A stretch of 55,884 bases of DNA from Candidatus Alistipes faecavium. GTDB lineage: Bacteria > Bacteroidota > Bacteroidia > Bacteroidales > Rikenellaceae. Numbering within the stretch: position 1 is the first letter of the stretch; each line of letters opens with the position of its first letter. Positions 17,278 through 25,546 of the stretch are shown piece by piece. The stretch is taken from contig DWYP01000025.1 in NCBI GenBank assembly GCA_019118605.1, positions 1-55,884 of the forward strand. Reading direction: 5' to 3'. Position numbers and translations under genes: made by a program. Under the pieces are notes generated by a model. The model was not told where the DNA came from. It worked only from the letters and a program-made list of their open reading frames with translations, and searched no databases.

Positions 17278-19323
17278 CTATCTGAAGCTGTTGAACATGC
17301 TGCCCGCAGAGTTGAACATGCTGCCCGAACTCTGCTGGTTCCGGCTCTGGGCCGAGGAGGGTTTCTCCTTGGCACGCTTCTCCATCTCACGCTGCACGCG
17401 CTGCAACTCCCGCTCGTCGAGCAGGCGCGTGAGCGACTTCATCGTCACGGGAGCGAAAACCCGCGACATGTCCATCGTGAACTCCACCTCCCAGTTCGCC
17501 TTCGTGGCAAAGGTCTCCTCGCCCTGGTCGCTGACGAACATCTCCGCCCGCTCGGGCTGGCGGCGCGCCACCAGATCGCCCGTATCCCAACGGCCGTTGC
17601 CGTTCAGATCCTCGATCACGCGGAAGCGGATCTCCCCCGCAGGGACATAGTTGAAACGTACGTCCCCCGTCGTGACGTCTCGCTTCTCCTGCTTCAGACC
17701 CCCGTTGGCATCGAGCAGCTGAAGAATGTATTTCGTCCCGTCGGGACGCCCCTTGACATGGATCAGCACCGTGGCGAACTTCTCCGGATTGAGCACCGTA
17801 TACCGCCCGATGATCGAGTCGTTCGTCTGGCCCGCGACATCGGTGATCGCCCCCTCGGGGATGGTCAGCGTATATTCGCCGCCCGTCTGCCAGTCGGCGC
17901 GCACGTACCATCGCCGCAGCTGCCCCGTATCGCGCACCATGCGCACCGGGACATCGACGATCGTCTGGTCCTCGAGCGTGCGCGTCAGCAGCAGCTTCGA
18001 GGAGTCGAGGCGTGTCAGCGGGTAGTCGAAGTCGACGGTGAGGTGCTCCTCGGGATTCACCTCCCCGGAGGTGCTCATCGTGAACTTGAAGGGGTTCTCC
18101 TTCTCGGGCTCCTTCCACTCCTCGCCCGCCGCCTCGGCCTTGCGACGTTCGCGCTCGAGTTTCTCGCGCTCGCGCTCCTGCTCCTTCGTCTCGACAAACT
18201 TCCACGACAGCTTCAGCGGCTCGGTAACCTCCTGCAGGCGGTTCAGCGTATCGTGCTTCAGGTAGCTGATCTCGCCCTTGATCGTATCGGGGAGCGACGC
18301 CGAGGGAACGTCGAACCACAGGGCGATCGTATCGCGCCCAAGGGTCTGCGGGTCGACGATCACCCGCTCCGCGGGAACGCTGTCGAAACGCAGATTCGTG
18401 ATCTGCGGCCGCGGCGCCCCGAAATAGAGCATCGCCTTGTGCTGCTGCGGCCGCTCGGTCTGCGACAGCAGCTGACGACGGAACGCCTTGTCGGTGAACA
18501 TCCGGAAATAGAGCTGCGGCTCCGCCGTCACATAGTGCCGCAGCGAGTCGTACCACAGGGCGAAATCGGGCATCTCGGCGGGGTTGTAGGTCCCTTCGAC
18601 GAAGCCCACCTGGTCGGTCCCGGGCTCGTACATCTGGTTGTCGTTCTTGTCCTGCACGGCATAGACCCGATAGGCGATCGGCTTGAGGTTCTGCGCAATG
18701 AAGATGCCGTTGTTCTCGGCGCGCGCGATCACCGCGGGCTTGTACTTGAAGACCGTGGAGTCGTACTCCGCGACGTCCTCCACCGAGTCGGCAGGATAGA
18801 ACCAGATGAAACTCTTCGATGCCGAGTCGGCCTTGTAGCTGTCGGCCGTATAGCCCGACATGAACATCGAATCGATCGTCGGGCCCGTCGAGAAGACGTA
18901 GCGCATCGAATGCAGCGGGTTGCCCTCGTTGTTGTCGCAGATCGTGCTCCCGAAGTTGAGCGCATAGGTCGTATTCGGAAGAAGCGTGTCGCGGATCTGC
19001 ACCACGACCCCGCGCCCGCGCAGCAGCAGCGTCGGCTTCTTCTTCATCTGCGGGGAGGTGAAGAACTCCTTCTGCTGATCCTTCAGCTGCACGAACTCGT
19101 CGAATTCGATGTAGATCTTCCCGAGATTGGTCGTCGGGCAGTCGGTGGTGTAGTTGTCCGGAGTCATCGCCACGATGACCGGGGGCAGCGAGTCCCGCGG
19201 CCCGCCCGTAGGGGTCATCATGCTCGCACAGCGGCTCAGAAAGCACGGTACGAAGAGCAGCACCACGAACAGCCGCAGCAGGCGAAGCGTATGTCGTTGG
19301 ATGGAGTTCATCGGATGTGTCAT
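17278..19323 (-). CDS. Large lipoprotein with N-terminal bacterial Ig-like (SbsA-type) domain
   Basis: 681 residues. The signal peptide ends in a lipobox (FLSRC, Cys about residue 31) followed by a GGPRDSLPP segment. The next 100 residues (PPVIVAMTPDN... to ...NFGSTICDNNEGNPLHSMRYVFSTG) match the Ig-like Big_5 domain common in Bacteroidota surface lipoproteins. Residues about 380-420 form a highly charged Glu/Arg/Lys stretch, probably a helical spacer. A Gln/Arg-rich C-terminus ends with a duplicated GSMFNS. I chose the start at 19323 because it overlaps the preceding stop as ATGA; MNSIQRH four codons later is the alternative. Function unknown. Confidence 0.85.
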   Translation of the reverse strand: MTHPMNSIQRHTLRLLRLFVVLLFVPCFLSRCASMMTPTGGPRDSLPPVIVAMTPDNYTTDCPTTNLGKIYIEFDEFVQLKDQQKEFFTSPQMKKKPTLLLRGRGVVVQIRDTLLPNTTYALNFGSTICDNNEGNPLHSMRYVFSTGPTIDSMFMSGYTADSYKADSASKSFIWFYPADSVEDVAEYDSTVFKYKPAVIARAENNGIFIAQNLKPIAYRVYAVQDKNDNQMYEPGTDQVGFVEGTYNPAEMPDFALWYDSLRHYVTAEPQLYFRMFTDKAFRRQLLSQTERPQQHKAMLYFGAPRPQITNLRFDSVPAERVIVDPQTLGRDTIALWFDVPSASLPDTIKGEISYLKHDTLNRLQEVTEPLKLSWKFVETKEQEREREKLERERRKAEAAGEEWKEPEKENPFKFTMSTSGEVNPEEHLTVDFDYPLTRLDSSKLLLTRTLEDQTIVDVPVRMVRDTGQLRRWYVRADWQTGGEYTLTIPEGAITDVAGQTNDSIIGRYTVLNPEKFATVLIHVKGRPDGTKYILQLLDANGGLKQEKRDVTTGDVRFNYVPAGEIRFRVIEDLNGNGRWDTGDLVARRQPERAEMFVSDQGEETFATKANWEVEFTMDMSRVFAPVTMKSLTRLLDERELQRVQREMEKRAKEKPSSAQSRNQQSSGSMFNSAGSMFNSFR

Positions 19324-20279
19324 GTTTGGGGTTGGGATTGGCTCTCCTCGGGGGCATGGGCCGGATTCACAAGCGTCCACCCGTCGGTCTCGTCGCGCTC
19401 GATCCACAGCTGTTTCCACGGCCGGAAAAGCAGCGGATAGGTCGGAGAGGCCCCCGTGAGGTCGACAGTCCGCTGCGAGTAGGCATACAGCCGGTCGGTG
19501 CGATCCACGACCACGAGCATCAACTGCTCGGTGGTGACCTCCATGCGGTAGAGACCCGACGCGGAGTCGAGGTATCCCTGGAAGTTCGGATTCGAACGCG
19601 TGACGGTCGTATCGGCCTTCGAGGTGAGCACCCCGGCCACGGCATCGTCGTACGAGGCCAGGAACCACGCCGTCGTATCGACCGCATAGGCGTAGACCTT
19701 CACCGTCTCGATGGACGTCGGCGCGGCCCCTTCGGAGAGTTCGACCTGCGGATCCACGTAGCAGTCGAGCGTCACCGGTGGAACGTAGAATTCATTGTAG
19801 AACTGCCAGTTGCCCTCCGCATAGTAGTTGCCCTCCTTCCACGGCTTGAAGACCAGGGCGACGTAGAGGTTCGGAAGGGTCTCCGTAAGCGTCTGCTGCG
19901 TATAGGCGTAGAGCCGGTGCGAAGGATCCACCGCCACGATCATCTGCGTGGGGCGCGTGAGCTCCATACGCACCCACCCCTCGGTTCCCTCCTGATCCCA
20001 GGCTTCGCCCGTCGCCGAAGGCGTGGAGATCTTCTCCGAGGGGTTCTCCCGCGAGGTGATCACCCCGTTCAGGGCATCCTCGTACGTGGACACCGTATAG
20101 AGGCTCGTATCGGCGGCGAAGGCGTAGGCCTTCACCCCCGCAACCGCCTGCGTGGGATCGCCCGAGAGCTCCTGAACAAGCGGCTTCAGGACATACGACG
20201 TCTTGTAGGAAACCTCCTTGAAGCATCCGGCAAACAGCACAACGGCCGTCAGTGCATATAGGATTCGCATTCCTTTCAT
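19320..20279 (-). CDS. Lipoprotein with two tandem homologous repeats, unknown function
   Basis: 319 residues. Signal peptide with lipobox LFAGC (Cys about residue 19). Two units of about 130 residues are clearly related: VKAYAFAADTSLYTVSTYEDALNGVITS...YAYTQQT...LVFKPWKEG in the first half and VKVYAYAVDTTAWFLASYDDAVAGVLTS...YAYSQRT...LLFRPWKQL in the second. No known domain comes to mind. Both ends overlap neighbours by 4 bp (folK upstream, Ig-like lipoprotein downstream), so it is part of the operon. The alternative start MRILYAL is 3 codons downstream. Confidence 0.8.
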   Translation of the reverse strand: MKGMRILYALTAVVLFAGCFKEVSYKTSYVLKPLVQELSGDPTQAVAGVKAYAFAADTSLYTVSTYEDALNGVITSRENPSEKISTPSATGEAWDQEGTEGWVRMELTRPTQMIVAVDPSHRLYAYTQQTLTETLPNLYVALVFKPWKEGNYYAEGNWQFYNEFYVPPVTLDCYVDPQVELSEGAAPTSIETVKVYAYAVDTTAWFLASYDDAVAGVLTSKADTTVTRSNPNFQGYLDSASGLYRMEVTTEQLMLVVVDRTDRLYAYSQRTVDLTGASPTYPLLFRPWKQLWIERDETDGWTLVNPAHAPEESQSQPQT

Positions 20280-20785
20280 TCGGGTCTTTCGGGTCGGTTG
20301 TTGCGCAGCGCCTCGAGCATCTCGCCCACGGTGGCGCCCGTCACCGGGTGGCGGTGCTGACGCATGATCTCGTTCAGCGGCGTCAGCGCAAAGGCCCGCT
20401 CCGCAAGCAGCGGGTGCGGGATCGTCAGGCGCTCGTCGTCGAGCACCAGGTCGTCGTAGAAAATCACGTCGATGTCGATCGGACGCGAAGTATAGGCCAT
20501 GCCCGACGAGGCCTTGGCGATGGCCTCCGCCGCACGGTTCCGTCCCAGCGCCCGCTCGATATCCTGACACGCGTCGAGCACCGCGTGGGGCGAAAGATCG
20601 GTGGAGACCTCCAGCGCCTGGTTCGAAAACCGCTCCGGAGCCGTAAAACCCCACGCCTCGCTCTCGTAACGGTGCGAACACCGCAACACCGCGCCGACGC
20701 GCGCATTGATCATCTGCTGCGCCGCCTGCAGGGTGTGTTTCACGTCCCCCTGATTCCCTCCCAATAACAAAGTCACACGTGCCAT
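20276..20785 (-). CDS. folK: 6-hydroxymethyl-dihydropterin pyrophosphokinase
   Basis: 169 residues. Transfers pyrophosphate from ATP to 6-hydroxymethyl-7,8-dihydropterin in folate synthesis. Signature segments: LLLGGNQGDVKHTL at the N-terminus, YESEAWGF, the ALGR motif, and the metal- and ATP-binding SRPIDIDVIFYDD followed by LTIPHPLLAERAFALTPL. Length is normal. It lies 12 bp after holB and overlaps the downstream lipoprotein gene by 4 bp. No other folate gene is nearby. Confidence 0.95.
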   Translation of the reverse strand: MARVTLLLGGNQGDVKHTLQAAQQMINARVGAVLRCSHRYESEAWGFTAPERFSNQALEVSTDLSPHAVLDACQDIERALGRNRAAEAIAKASSGMAYTSRPIDIDVIFYDDLVLDDERLTIPHPLLAERAFALTPLNEIMRQHRHPVTGATVGEMLEALRNNRPERPE

Positions 20786-20797
20786 ATCGTCACAAAT

Positions 20798-21943
20798 CTA
20801 CAAATGTTTTATCATTTTGCTCACACTTAAGGCAAAATGTGTGAATACGATCGTCGGATTGCCGTTCTGCACCAGCTGCGCCGAGGCCTGTTCGATCTGG
20901 TCGACGAGCGGTTCGATGTTCGCGGAGTCGACGAACGGGGAGAACTTCGTGCAGAAGGAGAGCTCCTCGCCCCAAAGGTAGCTGATCGGGCGGATCCCCG
21001 CATGGAGCATGTAGCTCTCCCGCAAAAGACGCGCCGAATCGCGCAGGAACGCGCGCTGCTGCTCGCGCGAAAGCTGCGCGGCATCCTCGGCCCAGCCGAT
21101 CAGTTCGAGGTGTTTGTCGTTGTAGCTCAGGCGCATCAGGCGGCAGAAAAGATCGAAATTCTCCTTGCGGAGGGCGTCATTCTCCCCCGCGACCAGGCGC
21201 TCCAGCTCCAGCAGGTCGCCGCCCGCAAGGCGCGCCATGTTGCGCGCCTGCAGCGGGTCGCCCGCTCCCCGCTCCGCGGCCACGCGCTCCAGCGTTTCGG
21301 ACGCAAGGCGCGGCACCGAGACCTCCTGCGTGCGCGAGAGGATCGTCGGCAGCAGCCGCTCGGGCTGCTCCGAAACCAGGATGAAGAGCGTGCGCTCCCA
21401 AGGCTCCTCGAGGATCTTCAGGATCTTGTTCGCGGCCTCCTCGTTCATCGTCTCCGGGAGCCACACGAGCATCGTCTTGTAGTCGGCCTCGAAGCTCTTG
21501 AACGACAGTTTGCGGATGATCTCGTCGGCCTCCCGGGCCGCGATCATCCCCTTGAGCGTCTTGCCCAGGTCGAGCCGCTCGTACCACTCCTGCGGGGAGA
21601 CGTAGCCGCCCCGCTCGGCGAACAACGCCCGGAACTGCGGCAGGAACTCGTCGCTGCGGACCGCCTCGCCCGATTTCTTGCCCTGCTTGTTCACCGGGAA
21701 GACCAGGTGCAGGTCGGGGTGCGTCAGCGCGGCAATCTGGCGGCAGTCGGGGCATTCGCCGCACGAATCCCCGTCGCGGCGGTGCCGGCAGCAGAGGTAC
21801 TGCACGTACGCCACGGCAAGCGCCAGCGTCCCGTAGCCGGCCTGCCCCGTGAAGAGCTGCGCATGGCTCACCCGTCCGGCGTCGACCGAACGCACAAGGT
21901 GCCGCTTGAGCTCCTCCTGTCCCGTTATGTCGGCAAATCGCAT
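20798..21943 (-). CDS. holB: DNA polymerase III clamp-loader subunit delta-prime
   Basis: 381 residues starting MRFADITGQEELKRHL. The AAA+ region contains FTGQAGYGTLALA where a Walker A would lie; the usual GKT is replaced, as expected for the non-ATPase delta-prime subunit. A four-cysteine zinc module (LCCRHRRDGDSCGECPDC) follows at about residues 65-85, then LPETMNEEAANKILKILEEP, the delta-prime equivalent of the SRC region. The start at 21943 was chosen because upstream in-frame sequence is the small membrane-protein gene. It lies 7 bp after that gene and 12 bp before folK. Confidence 0.92.
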   Translation of the reverse strand: MRFADITGQEELKRHLVRSVDAGRVSHAQLFTGQAGYGTLALAVAYVQYLCCRHRRDGDSCGECPDCRQIAALTHPDLHLVFPVNKQGKKSGEAVRSDEFLPQFRALFAERGGYVSPQEWYERLDLGKTLKGMIAAREADEIIRKLSFKSFEADYKTMLVWLPETMNEEAANKILKILEEPWERTLFILVSEQPERLLPTILSRTQEVSVPRLASETLERVAAERGAGDPLQARNMARLAGGDLLELERLVAGENDALRKENFDLFCRLMRLSYNDKHLELIGWAEDAAQLSREQQRAFLRDSARLLRESYMLHAGIRPISYLWGEELSFCTKFSPFVDSANIEPLVDQIEQASAQLVQNGNPTIVFTHFALSVSKMIKHL

Positions 21944-21950
21944 CGTCTTC

Positions 21951-22166
21951 CTATTTGCGGGGCTCGTTGTCCCTGTGTTCGTCTTCACGTTCACGCATGC
22001 GCCGCACGGTCTGGCGGAGGGCAACGGCAAGCAGTCCCGCGAACGCCACCGTCAGAAGCGCCGACCGCAGCGGCCCGCGCTCCAGCGACACGGCGATCAC
22101 CCCGGCGGCAAAAAAGCCCGCCGCAACCACCAGAATCCACCATTTCCCCGTCGTATCCCGTTTCAT
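21951..22166 (-). CDS. Small membrane protein, unknown function
   Basis: 71 residues with two hydrophobic stretches (WWILVVAAGFFAAGVIAVSL and SALLTVAFAGLLAVAL), giving two probable membrane helices and a very basic then acidic tail (RRMREREDEHRDNEPRK). It overlaps the flippase stop by 4 bp (ATGA) and ends 7 bp before holB, which supports it as a real gene. No family recognised. Confidence 0.7.
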   Translation of the reverse strand: MKRDTTGKWWILVVAAGFFAAGVIAVSLERGPLRSALLTVAFAGLLAVALRQTVRRMREREDEHRDNEPRK

Positions 22167-23638
22167 GCCTGTTCCCGTTTGAGCACCGCGCGAAGCATCG
22201 CCCGCACGTCGATCCGCTCGCGGCGGACGAGGTACGTCGCATACATCGCAAAGACCACTATATTAAACGCATAGCTTATAAACATATTGTCCGCAAGCCG
22301 CGAAACCGCCTCGCAGAGGGCATATACGGCCAGCGCCGCGACGACGTATTCCCAGATGCGGCGCCACGGATAGGGCGTGGGGAAGAAGCGCCGGTTGAGC
22401 CACCAGCTCACGGCAACCATCGCCGACTCGCTCGCCAGGCGCGCCCACGCGGCCCCGTAATATCCCCACAGCGGAATGAGCCAGAAACCGAAGGCCAGCA
22501 TGGCGACAAGTCCCGCTCCCGTGACGACGATGGCCAGCGACGTGCGCTCCTCGCGCTTGTACCAGAACGAGAGGTTCAGCCACACGCCCGTCAGCACGTT
22601 GGCCCCGAGCACCACCGGAAGGATGAAGATCCCCTCGCGGAAGTCCCGCCCCACGATCAGCGCGAAGAAGTCGCGGAAAAGCGCGATGCCCAGGAAGATG
22701 AGCATCGAGGCCATGACGTAGTATTTCAGCGCCGCGGCGTTCATCGCCACGAAGTCCGACTTGCGGAAATTCGACAGGAAGAACGGCTCCGCGGCAAGGC
22801 GGTACATCTGGTAGAAGAGCATCATCACCACGGCGATCTTCGTGATGGCGCCGTAGACGCCCAGCTGCGCCATCGCGCCCTCGGGGACGAGGTACTTGAT
22901 CAGCTGCCGGTCGATGAACTCGTTGGCCGTGCCGGTGAGTCCCCCCACGAGCAGCGGCAGCGAATAGCCGAAGACCGCCGCCAGAAGCACCCAGTCGATG
23001 CGCGGCACCGTGCGGTCGACCGTCGCGAGGATCAGCAGCCACGTCACCACGCTCGCCGCGAGGTTCGCAACGAAGACCCACCCCACGCCGAACTCCGTGG
23101 CAAAGAGCCCCGCGGCACCGAAGGCAAAGGCCAGCGCCACGTTGAGCACCACGTTCACGGCCTTCAGCCCCACGAAGGTCATCGCCCGGCCCTGTTCGCG
23201 CAGCCGCGAGAAGGGGATGCACGACCAGACGTCGAACAGCACGATCAGACCCACCCAGACGATGTATTCGGGATGCGCGACATACGCCTCGCCCATCGCC
23301 CGGGAGATTCCCCCGCGGAAGAGCAGGAGCACGGCAAGGAAGAGCGTCGCGGCGAGCGACGTGACGCCCCACGTCGTGGCGAAAAGCCGCCGCTTGGCGC
23401 CCCGCACGTCGCCCCCGGCCTCCTCGGCCTTGGCCGAAAAGCGGAAGTAGCTCGACTCCATGCCCATGGTCAGCAGCGTCAGCGCCAGCGGGATAAGGGC
23501 GTAGACGTCGGTGACGATGCCATAGGTCTCCTGCCCGAAAATACGCGTATAGTAGGGCGTGAGCAGGTAGCTCAGGAACCGTACCACGATGGTACTGATG
23601 CCGTAGATGGCAGTCTGTTTGGCCAGTTTTTCGAGCAT
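22163..23638 (-). CDS. Polysaccharide flippase-like membrane protein (MOP/Wzx superfamily)
   Basis: 491 residues with about 14 hydrophobic segments. The opening LAKQTAIYGISTIVVRFLSYLLTPYYTRIF is the standard start of Wzx/RfbX-type oligosaccharide flippases, and MGMESSYFRF in the next helices is characteristic. It should move lipid-linked glycans across the inner membrane. I used MLEKLAKQ at 23638 since a TATCTTTG promoter box sits 18 nt upstream; a Met seven codons earlier would leave no room. It is the first gene of an 11-gene operon. No glycosyltransferase is adjacent, so its substrate cannot be inferred. Confidence 0.85.
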   Translation of the reverse strand: MLEKLAKQTAIYGISTIVVRFLSYLLTPYYTRIFGQETYGIVTDVYALIPLALTLLTMGMESSYFRFSAKAEEAGGDVRGAKRRLFATTWGVTSLAATLFLAVLLLFRGGISRAMGEAYVAHPEYIVWVGLIVLFDVWSCIPFSRLREQGRAMTFVGLKAVNVVLNVALAFAFGAAGLFATEFGVGWVFVANLAASVVTWLLILATVDRTVPRIDWVLLAAVFGYSLPLLVGGLTGTANEFIDRQLIKYLVPEGAMAQLGVYGAITKIAVVMMLFYQMYRLAAEPFFLSNFRKSDFVAMNAAALKYYVMASMLIFLGIALFRDFFALIVGRDFREGIFILPVVLGANVLTGVWLNLSFWYKREERTSLAIVVTGAGLVAMLAFGFWLIPLWGYYGAAWARLASESAMVAVSWWLNRRFFPTPYPWRRIWEYVVAALAVYALCEAVSRLADNMFISYAFNIVVFAMYATYLVRRERIDVRAMLRAVLKREQA

Positions 23639-23656
23639 AGGGAGAATTACAGACAG

Positions 23657-23664
23657 CAAAGATA
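23657..23664 (-). promoter_or_regulatory. -7 box TATCTTTG for the long minus-strand operon
   Basis: TATCTTTG on the minus strand lies 18 nt before the flippase start. The sequence upstream is T-rich without an exact TTTG at 19-21 nt. All following genes to 13730 are separated by at most 37 bp or overlap, so this may drive all eleven. Confidence 0.6.
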
Positions 23665-23707
23665 CAAATTTCGCCGGAAAAATGGCTGTTCCCGGCCCCT
23701 TCTTTCA

Positions 23708-23739
23708 AAGAAAGAAGCCCCCGTCGGAAAACGGAGGCT
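23708..23739 (-). terminator. Intrinsic terminator after corA
   Basis: Read on the minus strand: stem of 9 bp with one mismatch (23731-23739 paired with 23716-23724, loop of six), followed by TTCTTTCTTT. It begins 28 bp after the corA stop and separates corA from the flippase promoter. Confidence 0.75.
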
Positions 23740-23767
23740 GCACGCGGGCGTCCGGCACGGCCGGGGC

Positions 23768-24751
23768 TCAGAGCCATTTTTTATAGCGGAAGAACCAGAT
23801 CGTCAGAATCGAGCAGACGATCATCAGTCCGATGGCGAAAAGGTAGCCCACGGGAATTACCCAGCCGTTCGAAAGCGTCAGCGTCCACTCCAGCTCGGGC
23901 ATCGCCTTGAAGTTCATGCCGTAGATCGACGCAATGAGCGTCGCGGGCATGAAGATCACCGCCGCCACCGAGAAGATCTTCACGATGCCGTTCTGCTCGA
24001 TGTTGATCAGACCCAGCGCCGCGTCCTGGATGTAGTCCAGTCGCTGGAAGCTGAAGTCCGCATGGTTGATCAGCGAGTTCACGTCCTTGATCATCAGCTG
24101 CAGACGCGGGTAGATATCGTTCGGGAAACGCTCCGAGCGCAGGATGCCCGACAGCACGCGCTGCCGGTCGAAGATGTTCTCGCGCAGCGACATCGTGCTC
24201 TCCTGAAGGGCGCTGATGCGGTGCAGCACGTCCCGGTCGATCGAGTCCTCGGAGTTGATCGCCCGCGAAAGCGCCGCAACCTGCTTGGCGATCAGCTCCA
24301 CGAGGTCGGCATCGAAGTCGATGCGCACCTCCAGCAGCGAGATGAACAGGTGGTAGCCCGTCGAGTAGCTCCGGTAGTTCATCTGAAGGCGCTTCTCCGT
24401 CTCGCGGAAGGTCCGGAACTCCGTGTTGCGCACCGAGACCAGCACGCCCTCGTTCGAGATGATGAACGACACCGGCTCGACGATGAACGAATCGCCCGTC
24501 GGGACGAAGAAGTTCGCATTGGAGATGATGGCGTTTTCGTTCTCGGAGTATTTCGACGTCGACTCGATCTCCTCGACCTGCTGCTTGGTCTGCAGGCTGA
24601 TCTCCATGAAGTTCTCGACGGCTTTCTGCTCCTTGATCGTCGGAAGCAGCATGTCGATCCACAGAATGTCGTCGTAGCCCAGTTCGTCGAAGAGCTTCGT
24701 GTCGGCATTCCGGATGATCTTGTTATACTGCTTGAGGTAAATTGTAATCAT
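23768..24751 (-). CDS. corA: CorA-type magnesium/divalent cation channel
   Basis: 327 residues. A long cytoplasmic funnel domain with extended helices (residues about 1-260) is followed by two membrane helices at the C-terminus. The first helix ends in the invariant YGMNF selectivity motif, followed by the periplasmic loop KAMPELEW and the second helix ending in a basic tail (RYKKWL). Length and architecture are typical of bacterial CorA. It lies 74 bp after the mqnA-like gene on the same strand; no separate promoter was seen, so it may share that transcript. A terminator follows. Confidence 0.93.
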   Translation of the reverse strand: MITIYLKQYNKIIRNADTKLFDELGYDDILWIDMLLPTIKEQKAVENFMEISLQTKQQVEEIESTSKYSENENAIISNANFFVPTGDSFIVEPVSFIISNEGVLVSVRNTEFRTFRETEKRLQMNYRSYSTGYHLFISLLEVRIDFDADLVELIAKQVAALSRAINSEDSIDRDVLHRISALQESTMSLRENIFDRQRVLSGILRSERFPNDIYPRLQLMIKDVNSLINHADFSFQRLDYIQDAALGLINIEQNGIVKIFSVAAVIFMPATLIASIYGMNFKAMPELEWTLTLSNGWVIPVGYLFAIGLMIVCSILTIWFFRYKKWL

Positions 24752-24825
24752 AAGTCGCTCTCTAAAAGTTCATTCATTCCGTGAATACATCCGAAGAGAG
24801 GCGGGACCGCAGCCCGCTAATCCCT

Positions 24826-25386
24826 TCAGCCGGGATTGGTCCTCGGGGCCACCTTGAGCCCCGAATCCCAGAACTTTTTGAGCGCCTTGTCTTTCTGATT
24901 GTCGAAGATGTAGTCGAAGCGCGCGAGCTCCGCATAGGCCGCGCCGGCGTCCGAAGCCCACGGAGAGTCGAGCAGCGCCTCGTAGGGGCGTTCGAGTCCG
25001 CGGGTGAGGGCCGCGCGCAGCGATTCGACCGTCTCGGGAGCCACCTCCGCACGGGCGACCCAGAGGGCGAAGGCGCACGGAAGTTTCCCGTAGGGTTTCC
25101 ACGCCTCGACCAGCGGGTCGCTGCTGGCCTGCAGGGCTTTCAGCTCCGCGGCGACGCCTCCGATGCAGTATTCGGTGACGATGCGCGCCCCGGAGAGGTG
25201 CGGAACGGCCCCCGCAGGCACCAGTGCGATGTCGGCGCGGCCTTCGGCAAATGCCCGGACGGTTTCCTGAATATCCAACAAGGAGAGTGCGGCGGGAAAA
25301 TCAGATGCTTCCTGCCGGATACCATAAATGAATGGCGTCGCGCTGAGGCACGACACGACGGCTATACGCGGGACTATGACCATCAT
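24826..25386 (-). CDS. Shortened MqnA-like protein (futalosine-pathway family)
   Basis: 186 residues. The N-terminal half has the family pattern IAVVSCLSATPFIYGI, DIALVPAGAVPHLSGARIVTEYCIGG, and the C-terminal part has EAWKPYGKLPCAFALWVA and a helical end, both typical of MqnA/MqnD. Family members are normally about 250-290 residues; here about 80-90 residues of the central lobe, between CIGG and the EAW segment, are missing with the frame intact. MqnA converts chorismate to 3-enolpyruvyl-benzoate; a single-lobed version may not. The start (MMVIVPR, 25386) fits a TACCTTTG box about 32 nt upstream; a longer reading would cross the promoter. Divergent from the phage-like operon. Confidence 0.65.
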   Translation of the reverse strand: MMVIVPRIAVVSCLSATPFIYGIRQEASDFPAALSLLDIQETVRAFAEGRADIALVPAGAVPHLSGARIVTEYCIGGVAAELKALQASSDPLVEAWKPYGKLPCAFALWVARAEVAPETVESLRAALTRGLERPYEALLDSPWASDAGAAYAELARFDYIFDNQKDKALKKFWDSGLKVAPRTNPG

Positions 25387-25417
25387 CCATATAAGGTATA
25401 TCTGTTGGTTTGCGAAA

Positions 25418-25425
25418 CAAAGGTA
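25418..25425 (-). promoter_or_regulatory. -7 box TACCTTTG for the mqnA-like gene
   Basis: Minus-strand TACCTTTG lies about 32 nt before the chosen start. The position where a -33 element would sit overlaps the right-to-left arm of the inverted repeat at 25442-25464. Confidence 0.55.
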
Positions 25426-25441
25426 CGATAAAATCCCGAAG

Positions 25442-25464
25442 TTTTTCCACAAAATATGGAAAAA
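25442..25464. promoter_or_regulatory. Perfect inverted repeat, operator candidate
   Basis: TTTTTCCA (25442-25449) and TGGAAAAA (25457-25464) form 8-bp perfect arms around a 7-nt spacer. It lies between the two divergent promoters, 14 bp from the plus-strand -33 element and over the likely -33 region of the minus-strand promoter. The position suits a regulator that controls both. Confidence 0.5.
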
Positions 25465-25477
25465 GTGCTGTTGGCTC

Positions 25478-25509
25478 TTGACAAAGGGGGGTCGGGCATC
25501 GTATATTTG
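25478..25509 (+). promoter_or_regulatory. Promoter of the phage-derived operon
   Basis: TTG at 25478-25480 (within CTTGACA), 21-nt spacer, TATATTTG at 25502-25509. This is a good Bacteroidota promoter. Transcription would begin near 25516, giving a leader of about 450 nt before the first gene. Confidence 0.65.
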
Positions 25510-25546
25510 CCGTACGATTCACAACGGGCGGCGCAGACCGCATCAT

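Noticed and set aside
20837..24784. Very long plus-strand open frame (over 1300 codons) across holB, flippase and corA
   Set aside because: It is antisense to well-recognised genes, has Arg/His/Gly/Glu-biased composition, and results from high-GC third positions on the other strand.
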